Source of the DNA: an uncultured Pelagibacteraceae bacterium
Lineage (GTDB): Bacteria; Pseudomonadota; Alphaproteobacteria; Pelagibacterales; Pelagibacteraceae
Reading direction: 5' to 3'
DNA: 56,220 nt
NCBI GenBank assembly: GCA_902552345.1
Contig: CACDGO010000003.1
Coordinates: forward strand, 1 to 56,220
Shown here: piece by piece, positions 9,391-19,117 of the stretch
Position numbering within the stretch: the first letter of the stretch is position 1
Layout of the letters: every line of letters begins with the position of its first letter
The notes under the pieces: model-generated
Told to the model about the DNA's origin: nothing
The model's database searches: none
What the model saw: only the letters and a program-made list of their open reading frames with translations
Program-made: the position numbers and the translations under genes

Positions 9391-10840
9391 AGTTTTCTTC
9401 AACTAATTGATTGAGAAGTCTAACACCATAACCTGTTGCTCCACCTGAATTTAAAGCTCCTCCATATTTAGAGAATGCCATTCCAGCAATATCTAAATGG
9501 GCCCATGGTGTTTTATTTATAATAAATCTTTGTAAAAATTGTGCAGCAGTTGTCGATCCTGCTCCGCCTACATAATTTATATTTTGGACATCTGCGTTTT
9601 TCGAATTCATAAGTTTATCGTAATTTTTGTGTAGAGGCATTCTCCATACTTTCTCTTGAACTTTTTCGCCAGCTTCAAATAATTGTTTCGATAATTTGTC
9701 ATCATTTGAGAATAAACCAGCATATTCGGAACCAAGGCAAACGATGATCGCACCGGTTAAAGTTGCAAGATCTATAATAAATTTTGGTTTAAATTTTTTT
9801 TCAGTAAAAGTTAATGCATCTGCTAAAACTAAGCGACCTTCTGCATCAGTATTTAAAATTTCTATTGTTTTTCCACTGTAAGATTTTACAATATCACCTG
9901 GTCTTTGAGCATTACCACTCACCATATTTTCAACGAGGCCTACTACTCCTACAGCATTCACTTTCGCCTTTCTTAAAGCCAAACTTTTCATTAATCCTAC
10001 TACAGTTGCAGAGCCCGCCATGTCATAAGTCATATCTTCCATAAATCTTGCAGGTTTTAATGAGTAACCACCAGTATCAAAACAAACCCCTTTACCAACA
10101 AACGCTAACGGTTTAGAATTATTTTTAGCTCCACTCCACTCTAATGTTACAAGATATGAACCTCTTATACTTCCCTGCCCTACTCCCAACAAAGCATGCA
10201 TTCCAAGTTTTTTTAATTTTTTTTCATCGTAAACATTTACTTTTAAACCATCTTTTTTAAGAGTTATTAATCTTTTTGCATATTCATCAGGATGTAGAAC
10301 GTTACCAGGTTCTGAAACTAAATCTCTGGCGAAGAAAGTTCCTTCTTCTATAGCGTTAAACTTAATTTGATTTTGCACAGAATTTTTATTTTTATTTCCA
10401 AAAATATTTATCGAAATATTTCTTAGATCTTTTTTCGTTTTATATTTTTTAAACTCATAAGACTTTAGTTTCAATCCATGTAAAAAATGTCCTAAAAAAT
10501 TATTAATTTTAGAATTTATACTTTCAGAAATTAAAAAATATTCATCTTTTTTTTTATTATTAATTTGACCAAAGGTTTCTGCACCTAAATTTTCTACACC
10601 TGAGGCTGTTAAGTCTTTTTTAATTGAAATTGCAATTACTTTCTTTTTTGAGTTTAATTCAAAAACAAGTAAATTTTTTTTTTTGTCTAAGGTTTTTAGT
10701 AAATCATTAATGTATGAGAGCTCCGAATTAGATAAAAATTTTTTTGAACTATTAAACTTATAATCTTCGTTAAAAAATAGAATTAGGTTGGCTGATGTGT
10801 TGCCTGGAGCTTTTTTCGAATAATTTATTTTTATAGACAT
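9383..10840 (-). CDS. pepA: leucyl aminopeptidase (cytosolic M17 family)
   Basis: This two-metal aminopeptidase removes N-terminal residues from peptides. The 485-residue protein (ATG at 10840; an upstream TTG at 10888 would add 16 residues unlike the family) has a divergent N-terminal domain and a conserved catalytic domain. The latter includes [17 protein letters not shown] (metal-binding Lys and Asp), the glycine-rich [11 protein letters not shown], and the signature [15 protein letters not shown]. The C-terminal part contains [11 protein letters not shown]. It precedes ndk and is divergent from lptF across a 130-base region. The N-terminal 150 residues are Lys/Ser rich and less conserved, as is common. 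Confidence 0.95.
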   Translation of the reverse strand: MSIKINYSKKAPGNTSANLILFFNEDYKFNSSKKFLSNSELSYINDLLKTLDKKKNLLVFELNSKKKVIAISIKKDLTASGVENLGAETFGQINNKKKDEYFLISESINSKINNFLGHFLHGLKLKSYEFKKYKTKKDLRNISINIFGNKNKNSVQNQIKFNAIEEGTFFARDLVSEPGNVLHPDEYAKRLITLKKDGLKVNVYDEKKLKKLGMHALLGVGQGSIRGSYLVTLEWSGAKNNSKPLAFVGKGVCFDTGGYSLKPARFMEDMTYDMAGSATVVGLMKSLALRKAKVNAVGVVGLVENMVSGNAQRPGDIVKSYSGKTIEILNTDAEGRLVLADALTFTEKKFKPKFIIDLATLTGAIIVCLGSEYAGLFSNDDKLSKQLFEAGEKVQEKVWRMPLHKNYDKLMNSKNADVQNINYVGGAGSTTAAQFLQRFIINKTPWAHLDIAGMAFSKYGGALNSGGATGYGVRLLNQLVEENYE

Positions 10841-10970
10841 TTTTAAATAAAAACTAATAGTGTCAGTGATATAAGTCGAAATATACAAGTTTTCAATGCT
10901 AATTTCGTCATAGTTAAACCATTAGTTGAATTTATATTATGGATGCATTATTTATATACAATAAAACCGT

Positions 10971-12095
10971 ATGCTTCAAAACAAAATTTATCAAAACTTT
11001 ATAATTGAAATAATAAAAACATTATTAATCATTTTATTAAGTTTATCTCTTATAGCTTTCACAGTTCGAGCTGTTAATTTTTTAGATCTAATTGTTGAAA
11101 ATGGCTACAACATATCTACTTATTTTCAATACTCTTTGTTAAACATATTTGGAGTTGCTCCAAAGTTTATACCGCTTTCATTCCTTATAGCAATACTAAT
11201 TTTTATACATAAACATAAAGATGACAGTGAATTTATAATTTTATGGACTTCTGGTGTCAAAAAAATTCAGCTTGTAAATATTTTAGTTTTAACATCAGCA
11301 ATTGTTTCAATCTTATATTTACTTTTCTCTACAACAATTACACCATTCGCTTTACATAAATCTAGACAAATTTTAAGTAATGATAATTTTAATTCTTTTT
11401 TACCTACAATAAGAACACAACAGTTTAGCGACTCTTTCAAAGGTTTTACATTTATAGTTGAGAAAAAACAAAATAATAGTATGCAAAATATTTTTCTTCA
11501 CGATAAAGGAAATAATCTTAAAAATTTATCTTCAAATATAACTGAAACAAACGAAACGACCGTAACAGCAGAAAATGGAATATTAGAAGAAAACAATATG
11601 TTTTTGTTTAATGGGCAAATAATTTCTGGTAAAAAAAATAGTGAAAGTGAGATTATTAAATTTGAGCAACTAACTATAGATTTGAGTAATTTAACTACTA
11701 CTACTATAAAAAAACCAAAAGTCCAAGAAACCTCTACTGTTAAACTTTTAGAATGTATTTTTTTTAATGATTACGAAGAGTCTCGATTTTGTAATCAAGA
11801 GTTTAAAAAAGAAATTTTACCTGTTTTAAACAGAAGGATGGTAATACCGTTTTATTTGCCAGTAATTTCATTAATTTGTGCACTTTTATTAGTTAAATCC
11901 CAAAAAATATATCTTAATAAAATAAGTATTTTTATTTATAGTTTTTCCATTTTAATATTCACTGAACTTGCGTTACGTTACACTGGAATAAATTTAGCAA
12001 TGTTAATAATATATATTTCATTGCCTTTTATTTTTTTTATTTTTTTATATTTCATTTTAATTTTAAGTTTTTCTAGAGAGAATAAGAATATATGA
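10971..12095 (+). CDS. lptF: LPS export ABC transporter permease LptF
   Basis: LptF is one of the two permease subunits of the LptB2FG transporter that extracts LPS from the inner membrane. The 374-residue protein has the YjgP/YjgQ topology: TM segments near 12-32, 55-75 and 98-118, a beta-jellyroll periplasmic domain (about 125-265), and TM segments near 290-310, 318-338 and 345-368. The conserved WTSGVKKIQLVN cytoplasmic loop is present, which couples to LptB. It opens the lptF-lptG-lptD-surA operon and overlaps lptG by 4 bases. Assignment as F over G rests mainly on gene order. Confidence 0.9.
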   Translation: MLQNKIYQNFIIEIIKTLLIILLSLSLIAFTVRAVNFLDLIVENGYNISTYFQYSLLNIFGVAPKFIPLSFLIAILIFIHKHKDDSEFIILWTSGVKKIQLVNILVLTSAIVSILYLLFSTTITPFALHKSRQILSNDNFNSFLPTIRTQQFSDSFKGFTFIVEKKQNNSMQNIFLHDKGNNLKNLSSNITETNETTVTAENGILEENNMFLFNGQIISGKKNSESEIIKFEQLTIDLSNLTTTTIKKPKVQETSTVKLLECIFFNDYEESRFCNQEFKKEILPVLNRRMVIPFYLPVISLICALLLVKSQKIYLNKISIFIYSFSILIFTELALRYTGINLAMLIIYISLPFIFFIFLYFILILSFSRENKNI

Positions 12096-13180
12096 GTAAT
12101 ATTTTTTTTAATTATCTTTTAAAAAATTTTTTAAAAACTTTTTTAATATTTATTTTAATATTTTATTGCTTTGGAGTTATTTTGAATCTCTTTGAGGAAA
12201 TTGAGTTTTTCAAAAATATTGAGGTAAGTATCTTAACACCTTTAATGTTAACTAGTATTTTCATACCAAGTATGATTATCAAAATTTTACCATTTATTAC
12301 CTTTCTATCGAGCATGTGGTTTATGTTGAGAATTAGAAACAACAAAGATTTATTAACTTTAAAAGTTTTTGGTTTTTCAAACTTTAAAATCTTTATGATT
12401 TTAGCTACTACATCTTTTGTTTTAGGTTGGTTAGTTTTAATATTAGCTAATCCAATAACTTCTTCGATGTCCAAATATTATGAAAAAACTAAATCTAATT
12501 ATTCTAAAGATATAGATCATTTGGTAACTTTTAATAGAAATGGACTTTGGATTAAAGAAAATATTAAAAATGGTAATAGAATTATTTCTGCAAAAAAACC
12601 TGATGGGTTTTTCTTAGTTGACGTAACAATTTTTCATTTAAATAAGCAATCTAATTTAACAGAAAAAATTGTGTCAACTAAAGCTAATATCAAAGAAAAC
12701 ATATGGGCATTAGAAAATGTAACTTTGCTTAAAAATGAAAATGGTATGTTTGAAGAAGAAAAATTTGATATTTATAAAATAAATTCTATTTATAACCATG
12801 AAAAAATTAATTCTTTATTTAAAAATTTTGACACTATGTCTTTTTTTGACTTAGTAGTAAATTACAAAGATTTTTTAAAAAAGGGATATAATAAAACATT
12901 TTTAAATCAAAATTTACACTCTATGCTCTCTTTGCCGTTTTTTTTGTTTATGATGACTGCATTGGCAGCAATACTGACGCTCAACACGTTAAAAAAATCT
13001 GATAATTTAAAATTTATTGTAGTTGGGCTTTTAGTAAGTGTCCTAATATTTTATCTTAAAGATCTATCTATAGCTCTTGGCCAAACTGAGAGGATACCTT
13101 TAATTTTAGCTGTTTGGGCCCCAGTTATTGCTTTGAGTCTTTTTACTTTTATTGGAGTATTGCAAATAAATGAAAAATAA
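12092..13180 (+). CDS. lptG: LPS export ABC transporter permease LptG
   Basis: This is the second YjgP/YjgQ permease of LptB2FG. The 362 residues have the same arrangement as lptF: N-terminal TM helices (about 12-32, 57-77, 98-120), a periplasmic jellyroll (about 130-260), and C-terminal TM helices (about 272-292, 302-322, 330-355). The coupling loop is LLTLKVFGFSNFKIFM. It starts within the last bases of lptF (ATGA-type overlap), and its end overlaps the start of lptD by 11 bases, so the three are clearly co-translated. This order matches other proteobacteria that place lptD after lptFG. Confidence 0.9.
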   Translation: MSNIFFNYLLKNFLKTFLIFILIFYCFGVILNLFEEIEFFKNIEVSILTPLMLTSIFIPSMIIKILPFITFLSSMWFMLRIRNNKDLLTLKVFGFSNFKIFMILATTSFVLGWLVLILANPITSSMSKYYEKTKSNYSKDIDHLVTFNRNGLWIKENIKNGNRIISAKKPDGFFLVDVTIFHLNKQSNLTEKIVSTKANIKENIWALENVTLLKNENGMFEEEKFDIYKINSIYNHEKINSLFKNFDTMSFFDLVVNYKDFLKKGYNKTFLNQNLHSMLSLPFFLFMMTALAAILTLNTLKKSDNLKFIVVGLLVSVLIFYLKDLSIALGQTERIPLILAVWAPVIALSLFTFIGVLQINEK

Positions 13181-15566
13181 AATTTTACTTTTTTTTATAT
13201 TTTTTTTGTTAAAAAATAATGTATTTGCTGAAGATCTTTTAATTCAAGCAAAAGATATCATATTAGATAAAAATAAAGAAACTTCGGTTTTTAAAAATGA
13301 TGTAAGTATTATAACTGAAGAAAAAAGTACTATTAAGAGTAATTATGCTGAATTTGACAGAAAAAATAACATTATTAAATTAAAAGGTAATGTAAACGCA
13401 AAAGATAATTTAAATAATACGGTTTTTTCTGAATATGCAGAATACGATAACAATACTAAAATTTTTAAAAGTCAAGGTCCAACTGAAATTATTACTTCTA
13501 AAGATTACAAAATAAAAGGAAAAAATATTATTTTTAGCAGTAAAGAGAATATTATTAAGTCTGATGAGAATACAATTATTACTGACAAAGAAAATAATCT
13601 TATTTATCTTGAAAGCTTCGAGTATTTATCAAACAAAAACATATTTAAATCTATTGGATTAATTAAAATTAAAGATAAAATTAATAATGAATATGAATTC
13701 TCACAAATTTATATCGACACTGAAATTAAAGAAATATTAGGTACTGATATAAAGGCTTTCTTAAACGCTGATACATTTAAAATAAACAAAAAAAATAAGC
13801 CTAGAATTTTTGCTAATACAATACAAGTTGGTAATGAATTCAGTAAGTTTAAAAAGAGTAATTTTACTTTATGTGATTATAGAGAAAATGATAAGTGTCC
13901 CCCGTGGACCATTCAAGCTTCTGAATTGCTTCATGACAAAAAAAAGAAGACAATCTATTATGATAATGCAGTAATTAAAGTTTACGATATACCAATTTTT
14001 TATTTTCCAAGATTATCTCACCCTGATCCAACAGTCGATAGAAGAACTGGTTTTTTGCCACCAGCTTTTTCCGACTCTAAAAATCTTGGTGCAGGACTTA
14101 ACATTCCTTTTTTTTGGTCATTAGGTCCTGATAAAAATTTTACTTTAAATAATAAAGTTTATTTAGATGAAAATCCTTTATTTTTTGGTGAATATCACCA
14201 AGCATTTAAAAATTCTAATCTTTTAATAGATTTTGGTTATACTCAAGGTTATAAAAAAACTTCATCTAAAAAAAGTGCTGGAGAAAAATCACATTTTTTT
14301 TCTCAATTTACAAAATCATTTAAAGGGAAAAATGATTCGGATAATAATATAAGTTTATCTTTTCAAGAAGTTTCAAATGACAAATATTTAAAACTTTATA
14401 AAATTAAATCTAATTTAGTAGATTATAATAATGATACGATTGAGAGTTCAATAAATTATACCCATGAAAAAGATGACTTATTTCTTGGCATAGACGCGAG
14501 TGTATACGAAACGCTTAAAGATAATTATGATGATAAATACGAATATATTCTACCAGAAATTACTTTAAATAAAAATCTATATAGTAATGAAGCACTTGGT
14601 AATTTAGAACTTCAATCAAATTTAAAAGTACATAACTACGATACTAATAAGCTTTCAACTTTTCAAGTAAACGACTTAAATTGGAATTCAAAAAATATAT
14701 TTTTTAAAAACTTTTTTAAAACTAGTTTTTTAGGCTCTATAAAAAATATAAACTATGAGACTAAAAATATAAGTAATTTTAAAGACAGAACAACAAATGA
14801 ATTATTTGGTGCTCTCGGTTTAGCATCAGAAATAAATCTACAAAAAGACAATGGAGGTTCAAAACATTTTCTTACACCTAAAATTTTTCTGCGTTTAGCA
14901 CCTGGAAGTATGAGAAAAGAGGAAAATGGTTCTAGATTAGACCCAACTAGGGCTTTTAGCTTGGACCGATTGGATAGTATAAATAATTTTGAAACAGGTT
15001 TTACTGGTGCCTTCGGATTTGATTATAAAATAAATAATAATTTTAATAATTTTGATTTTTCTGTCGCTCAAATAATTAATAGCGAAGAAAACAAAAAAAT
15101 GAATAGCGCAACAAGTTTAGATGAAAAACTCTCAGATCTTGTTGGAACTGCTAATTTTAAAAACGATAAATTCAGTTTAAATTATAACTTTGCCTTAGAT
15201 CAGAATTATGAAGATTTAAATTATAATGAAATTGGATTAAATATGAATTTTGGTTTAATGAATGTTGATTTTGATTATTTAAAAGAAAGCAATCATATTG
15301 GAAATAGCGATTATTTTAAAACCAAGCTCAATTTAAATAATAATAAAAATGGTCTCTTCGCTTTTGAAACAAAAAGAAACTTAGTCACAAACTCTTCAGA
15401 ATATTATAATTTAAGCTATGAATATATTAATGATTGTTTACGTGCTGGGTTAGTTTATAGAAGAGAATTTTATAACGACTCGGAATTAGAACCAGAAAAT
15501 TCTCTATTATTCAAAATTACTCTATCTCCATTTGGAAATATTATTTCACCATCTTTCACTCAATGA
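13170..15566 (+). CDS. lptD: LPS-assembly outer membrane protein LptD
   Basis: LptD, with LptE, inserts LPS into the outer leaflet. The 798-residue protein starts with a signal peptide (about 1-20, ending VFAED). An OstA/LptA-like beta-jellyroll follows (about 25-200, with FDRKNNIIKLKGNVNA). The conserved junction contains Cys residues in FTLCDYRENDKCPPWTI and the motif PIFYFPRLSHPDPTVDRRTG. The remaining 500 residues are Asn/Phe/Tyr-rich beta-barrel strands ending LLFKITLSPFGNI. A late Cys (YINDCLRAG) could form the family's inter-domain disulfide; this is inference. It is embedded between lptG and the surA-like chaperone. Confidence 0.93.
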   Translation: MKNKILLFFIFFLLKNNVFAEDLLIQAKDIILDKNKETSVFKNDVSIITEEKSTIKSNYAEFDRKNNIIKLKGNVNAKDNLNNTVFSEYAEYDNNTKIFKSQGPTEIITSKDYKIKGKNIIFSSKENIIKSDENTIITDKENNLIYLESFEYLSNKNIFKSIGLIKIKDKINNEYEFSQIYIDTEIKEILGTDIKAFLNADTFKINKKNKPRIFANTIQVGNEFSKFKKSNFTLCDYRENDKCPPWTIQASELLHDKKKKTIYYDNAVIKVYDIPIFYFPRLSHPDPTVDRRTGFLPPAFSDSKNLGAGLNIPFFWSLGPDKNFTLNNKVYLDENPLFFGEYHQAFKNSNLLIDFGYTQGYKKTSSKKSAGEKSHFFSQFTKSFKGKNDSDNNISLSFQEVSNDKYLKLYKIKSNLVDYNNDTIESSINYTHEKDDLFLGIDASVYETLKDNYDDKYEYILPEITLNKNLYSNEALGNLELQSNLKVHNYDTNKLSTFQVNDLNWNSKNIFFKNFFKTSFLGSIKNINYETKNISNFKDRTTNELFGALGLASEINLQKDNGGSKHFLTPKIFLRLAPGSMRKEENGSRLDPTRAFSLDRLDSINNFETGFTGAFGFDYKINNNFNNFDFSVAQIINSEENKKMNSATSLDEKLSDLVGTANFKNDKFSLNYNFALDQNYEDLNYNEIGLNMNFGLMNVDFDYLKESNHIGNSDYFKTKLNLNNNKNGLFAFETKRNLVTNSSEYYNLSYEYINDCLRAGLVYRREFYNDSELEPENSLLFKITLSPFGNIISPSFTQ

Positions 15567-16486
15567 AATTTAAAACATTAATTATAATTATTTTTATATT
15601 CTTTTTTTCAAATAATTCATCTGCTAAAGTTGAAAATAACATAGTATTAAAAGTTGAAAATGAAATAATTACATCTTTTGAAATTAAAAATAAGATCTTA
15701 TCTTCTTTAGTTTTAGCAAATCAAGAAGTGAGTCAATCAAATATCAATAGATTAAAAAAACAGGCAGTCAATTATTTAATTCAACAAAAGTTAAAGAAAA
15801 TAGAATTAAAAAAATATAATTTTAAAAGAGATCAAGCGCAGCTTGATAATTATTTAAATAGTATTTCATCAAATAATATTGATAACTTAAAAAAAAAATT
15901 TAGCAACAATAATGTAGACTTTGATTTATTTATAGATGATTTAGATATCGATTTAAAATGGCAAAAATATATTTATAAAGTCTTTTCTAAAAAGATTGAA
16001 ATCGATGAGCAAAATATTAGTAAAGAATTAGAAAATTTATTAAGAAATAAATCAGAAATTGAACAATATAGAATTTCAGAAATTGAGATATCATTAGCTA
16101 ATGATGTAAGTGATAAAGAAAAAATTTTAAATATAGAAAATCAAATTAAAGAATTTGGATTTGAGAGTGCTGCTTTAAGATTTAGTGTATCTTCATCTTC
16201 GTCAAATAAAGGAGATTTGGGATGGTTGAATGCTAAATCTCTTAATAATAAAATTTATGAGATAATTAAGAATATGAAGGAAGGTGAAGTGACTAAGCCA
16301 TTAATATCAGCTAACAGCGCTTTATTTCTTAAATTAAATCAAAAAAGAATTTCTAAAGTTAAGAATTTAAATATTAATGAGTTAAAAGCAAATTTAATAA
16401 ATAAAAAAAAAAATGAATTATTTAATTTATATTCTAAAAGCCTTTTGTCAAAATTGAGGAATACAAGTTTAATTCAGTATAACTAA
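15563..16486 (+). CDS. SurA-like periplasmic peptidyl-prolyl isomerase/chaperone
   Basis: This 307-residue exported protein resembles a short SurA. The signal peptide (about 4-21, ending NSSAK) is followed by a SurA N-terminal chaperone domain (about 25-150, VLKVENEIITSFEIKNKIL) and one parvulin-type rotamase domain (about 170-270, with YRISEIEIS, FSVSSSSSNKGDLGWLNAKSL split near 215, and MKEGEVTKPLIS). E. coli SurA has two parvulin domains; only one is visible here. It overlaps lptD by 4 bases and adjoins pdxA, the classical lptD-surA-pdxA-rsmA order. It probably escorts outer-membrane proteins, LptD included. Confidence 0.87.
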   Translation: MKFKTLIIIIFIFFFSNNSSAKVENNIVLKVENEIITSFEIKNKILSSLVLANQEVSQSNINRLKKQAVNYLIQQKLKKIELKKYNFKRDQAQLDNYLNSISSNNIDNLKKKFSNNNVDFDLFIDDLDIDLKWQKYIYKVFSKKIEIDEQNISKELENLLRNKSEIEQYRISEIEISLANDVSDKEKILNIENQIKEFGFESAALRFSVSSSSSNKGDLGWLNAKSLNNKIYEIIKNMKEGEVTKPLISANSALFLKLNQKRISKVKNLNINELKANLINKKKNELFNLYSKSLLSKLRNTSLIQYN

Positions 16487-17451
16487 TGGGAAAAAAAATT
16501 ATTATTATAAGTGGAGATCCAAATAGTATTAATTCAGAATTAATTTATAAATGTTGGAAAAAAATTAGCAAATCTTTAAAACATCAAATTATTTTAATTT
16601 CTAATTTTCAATTATTAAAAAAACAATTTAAAAAATTAAATTATCCAGTATCAATGATTCAAGTTAAAAATATTAATGATGTTGGAAAAACTAATAAGTT
16701 AAAAATTCTAAATATAAATTTAAATTTTAAAAAACCTTTCGAAGTAAAAGATAAATCAGCTTCAGAATTTATAATAAAAAGTCTAAACACCGCTCATCGA
16801 CTTGGTTTGAATGAGAACGTAAAGGGAATAATCAATTGTGCAATAAGTAAAAAACTTTTAAAAAAAGATAGATCTGGAGTAACAGAATATCTTGCGCTTA
16901 AATGTAATGTGCCTAGAAACTCAGAGGTAATGCTTATTACTAACGGTGTCTTAGGTGTAGCACCGATAACAACTCATATCGATCTAAGGGATGTAGCAAA
17001 AAAAATCAAAAAAGAACTTATAGTACATAAAATTAAAAGTTTACATAAATGTTTTAAGGATTTGTTTAAAAGAAATCCTAAAATAGGTTTACTTGGACTC
17101 AACCCACATAATGCAGAATTTAGAAAGGATTCCGAAGAGATGAAGTTTATCATTCCGTCAGTAAAAAAATTAAGAAAAAATGGAATTAAAATCAAAGGCC
17201 CTTTAATCTCTGATATTACTTTTGTGAAAGACTACAATAATTATGATGTTATTGTTGGAATGTATCATGATCAAGTACTCAGTCCATTTAAAAGTATTTT
17301 CAAATTTGATGCTATAAATTTAACTCTTGGTTTAAAATATTTAAGGGTATCGCCAGATCACGGAACCGCTACCAATCTTATTGGTAAAAGAAAAGCAGAT
17401 CCGATGAGTTTAATAAGGTGTGTAGAATTTATAAATAAATTTGGAAAGTAA
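16486..17451 (+). CDS. pdxA: PdxA family dehydrogenase, divergent
   Basis: PdxA (4-hydroxythreonine-4-phosphate dehydrogenase) acts in DXP-dependent pyridoxal-phosphate synthesis. The three metal-binding histidines are in place: H164 (ITTHIDLRDV), H208 (LGLNPHNAE) and H261 (GMYHDQVLSPFK). The late motif SPDHGTATNLIGK is also present. However, the normally conserved N-terminal GDPAGIGPE reads GDPNSINSE, and the glycine-rich stretch after NPH is replaced by FRKDSEEMK. The position between surA and rsmA is the classical one and supports orthology. Activity is likely but less certain than for a standard PdxA. It shares a base with the surA-like stop and one with the rsmA start. Confidence 0.85.
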   Translation: MGKKIIIISGDPNSINSELIYKCWKKISKSLKHQIILISNFQLLKKQFKKLNYPVSMIQVKNINDVGKTNKLKILNINLNFKKPFEVKDKSASEFIIKSLNTAHRLGLNENVKGIINCAISKKLLKKDRSGVTEYLALKCNVPRNSEVMLITNGVLGVAPITTHIDLRDVAKKIKKELIVHKIKSLHKCFKDLFKRNPKIGLLGLNPHNAEFRKDSEEMKFIIPSVKKLRKNGIKIKGPLISDITFVKDYNNYDVIVGMYHDQVLSPFKSIFKFDAINLTLGLKYLRVSPDHGTATNLIGKRKADPMSLIRCVEFINKFGK

Positions 17452-18233
17452 TGAATCCTAAAAAATCTCTTGGACAAAATTTTCTAATAGACAAAAATAT
17501 TATAAAAAAAATCGTATCTTTAGTAAAAATAAAAAACAAAAATATTATTGAGATTGGTCCAGGTAAAGGGGCCTTAACTGATGAAATTCTAAAACAATTT
17601 CCGAAATCACTTTTTTTAATTGAAAAAGATGAAAAATTGTCAAAGGAATTAGTATTTAAATACTCTCAACATAAACAAGTGAAAGTAATTTCTGGAGATG
17701 TTTTGAAATTAGATTTAGAGAGAATAATTTTAAAAAATTCAATTATTTTTGGAAATTTACCATATAATATTTCTTCTCAAATATTGGTTAAACTAATAAA
17801 ATTTAAAACTTGGACTCCAAATTTTAGTGATTTAGTTCTTATGTTTCAAAAAGAATTAGCTAATAAAATTACTGGAAAATTTAATACCAAACACTATGGA
17901 AGACTCTCAATATTAACAAGTTATAGACTTAACATAATTCAGAAATTTTTAATTTCTAACAACTGTTTTTTTCCTAAACCGAAAGTCATTTCTCAGGTAA
18001 TTCACTTTCAGCCAAAAAAGGAAGCGGAATTATCTTTAAGGGATACCTCAAATCTAGAAAAAATAACTCAATTTTTTTTCTCCAATAAAAGAAAGATGGT
18101 AAATAAAAAGATAAAAAATATTTTATCGGAAAGCGAAATCAAAAAAATAAGAGAATTAAAACTTAATCTAAGACCATCAAACCTAAAACCTGAAGTCTAC
18201 TTTAAAATTACGCAGATTTTTGAAAAAAAGTAG
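17451..18233 (+). CDS. rsmA: 16S rRNA (adenine1518-N6/adenine1519-N6)-dimethyltransferase
   Basis: RsmA (KsgA) dimethylates the two adjacent adenosines in the 3'-terminal hairpin of 16S rRNA late in 30S assembly. The 260-residue protein opens MNPKKSLGQNFLIDKNI, has the SAM-binding motif IEIGPGKGALTDEIL (about residues 35-50) and the catalytic motif FGNLPYNISSQI (about 103-114), followed by the helical C-terminal domain. It is the last gene of the lptF-rsmA run. It overlaps the convergent gmk 3' end by 26 bases, an unusually long convergent overlap even here. Confidence 0.96.
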   Translation: MNPKKSLGQNFLIDKNIIKKIVSLVKIKNKNIIEIGPGKGALTDEILKQFPKSLFLIEKDEKLSKELVFKYSQHKQVKVISGDVLKLDLERIILKNSIIFGNLPYNISSQILVKLIKFKTWTPNFSDLVLMFQKELANKITGKFNTKHYGRLSILTSYRLNIIQKFLISNNCFFPKPKVISQVIHFQPKKEAELSLRDTSNLEKITQFFFSNKRKMVNKKIKNILSESEIKKIRELKLNLRPSNLKPEVYFKITQIFEKK

Positions 18234-18804
18234 AAAAATTTTTTTTATTATTTAAAATTATATTTTCAATTTGTTTGAAACAAACATCTAAATTCTTGTT
18301 TATTAAGATATAATCATAATCATTCCAATATTTAATTTCCTCATCAAATGAGTTATATCTTTTCTCTAATTCGCTATCAGTATTTTGATTTCTGTTTTTT
18401 AATCTTTTTTTAATTTCTTCTTTATTTTCTGTAATTAAAAAAATTTTTATTAATTTTAAATTTTCAAATTTTGATAATTGTTTTGTTCCTTGCCAATCAA
18501 TATCAAAAATTATATCATTTTTTTTTAAAGTTTCATCAACATTTGTTTTTAGAGTTCCATAATAATTTTCAAAAATTTTAGCATACTCATAAAATTTATT
18601 TTCTTTGATTAATTCTTCAAATTCAGCTTTTTTTACAAAATGGTAATCAACTCCATTCACCTCATTCGAGCGAGGTGGTCTTGTGGTATAGGAAACCGAG
18701 ATTTTAAATGATTGATATTTTTGTTGGATTTTTTTTGTTAGTGTAGTTTTTCCAACACCTGATGGTGAGGATAATATAACCATGATATTGTTATCACTGG
18801 TCAT
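18208..18804 (-). CDS. gmk: guanylate kinase
   Basis: Gmk phosphorylates GMP to GDP. The 198-residue protein has the P-loop SSPSGVGKTTL near residue 12-22, the GMP-binding SVSYTTRPPRSNEVNGVDYH split across about 35-55, and FDIDWQGTKQL. The C-terminus is Asn/Lys rich and runs into the convergent rsmA end. It follows acpP by 22 bases on the same strand. In many alphaproteobacteria fabF, mltG and a yicC-type gene lie between acpP and gmk; they are missing here. Confidence 0.96.
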   Translation of the reverse strand: MTSDNNIMVILSSPSGVGKTTLTKKIQQKYQSFKISVSYTTRPPRSNEVNGVDYHFVKKAEFEELIKENKFYEYAKIFENYYGTLKTNVDETLKKNDIIFDIDWQGTKQLSKFENLKLIKIFLITENKEEIKKRLKNRNQNTDSELEKRYNSFDEEIKYWNDYDYILINKNLDVCFKQIENIILNNKKNFSTFFQKSA

Positions 18805-18826
18805 ATCTTAAAAGTAAAAAATTATA

Positions 18827-19066
18827 TTAACTTGTTTTGCTTTCAATGAATTTAATTGCATCACCAACAGTTAGAATTTTCTCTGCTTCGCTATCTGATA
18901 TCTCAGATCCAAATTCTTCCTCAAACGCCATTACTAATTCAACTGTATCTAAGCTATCTGCACCAAGATCATCAATAAAACTTGCTTCTTCAGTTACTTT
19001 CTCTTCCTCTATACCTAAATGATCCGCAACTATTTTTTTTATTTTGCCTTTTATATCTTCTGACAT
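18827..19066 (-). CDS. acpP: acyl carrier protein
   Basis: This is the carrier for growing acyl chains in fatty acid, lipid A and lipoate synthesis. The 79-residue acidic protein has the phosphopantetheine site [13 protein letters not shown] with the modified Ser at 38, and the usual helix II/III continuation [14 protein letters not shown]. It lies 51 bases downstream of fabG and just before gmk. A plausible Shine-Dalgarno (AAGGAA) precedes the ATG. Base composition is less AT-rich than the neighbours, as expected for a highly expressed acidic protein. Confidence 0.98.
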   Translation of the reverse strand: MSEDIKGKIKKIVADHLGIEEEKVTEEASFIDDLGADSLDTVELVMAFEEEFGSEISDSEAEKILTVGDAIKFIESKTS

Positions 19067-19117
19067 GAATTCCTTTCTTGTGTATTCAATTTCTTATTAG
19101 ATTATTAAACAGAATTG

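Noticed and set aside
9814-10044. Plus-strand frame rich in Leu/Gln/His inside pepA
   Set aside because: Antisense shadow of the conserved PepA catalytic domain.
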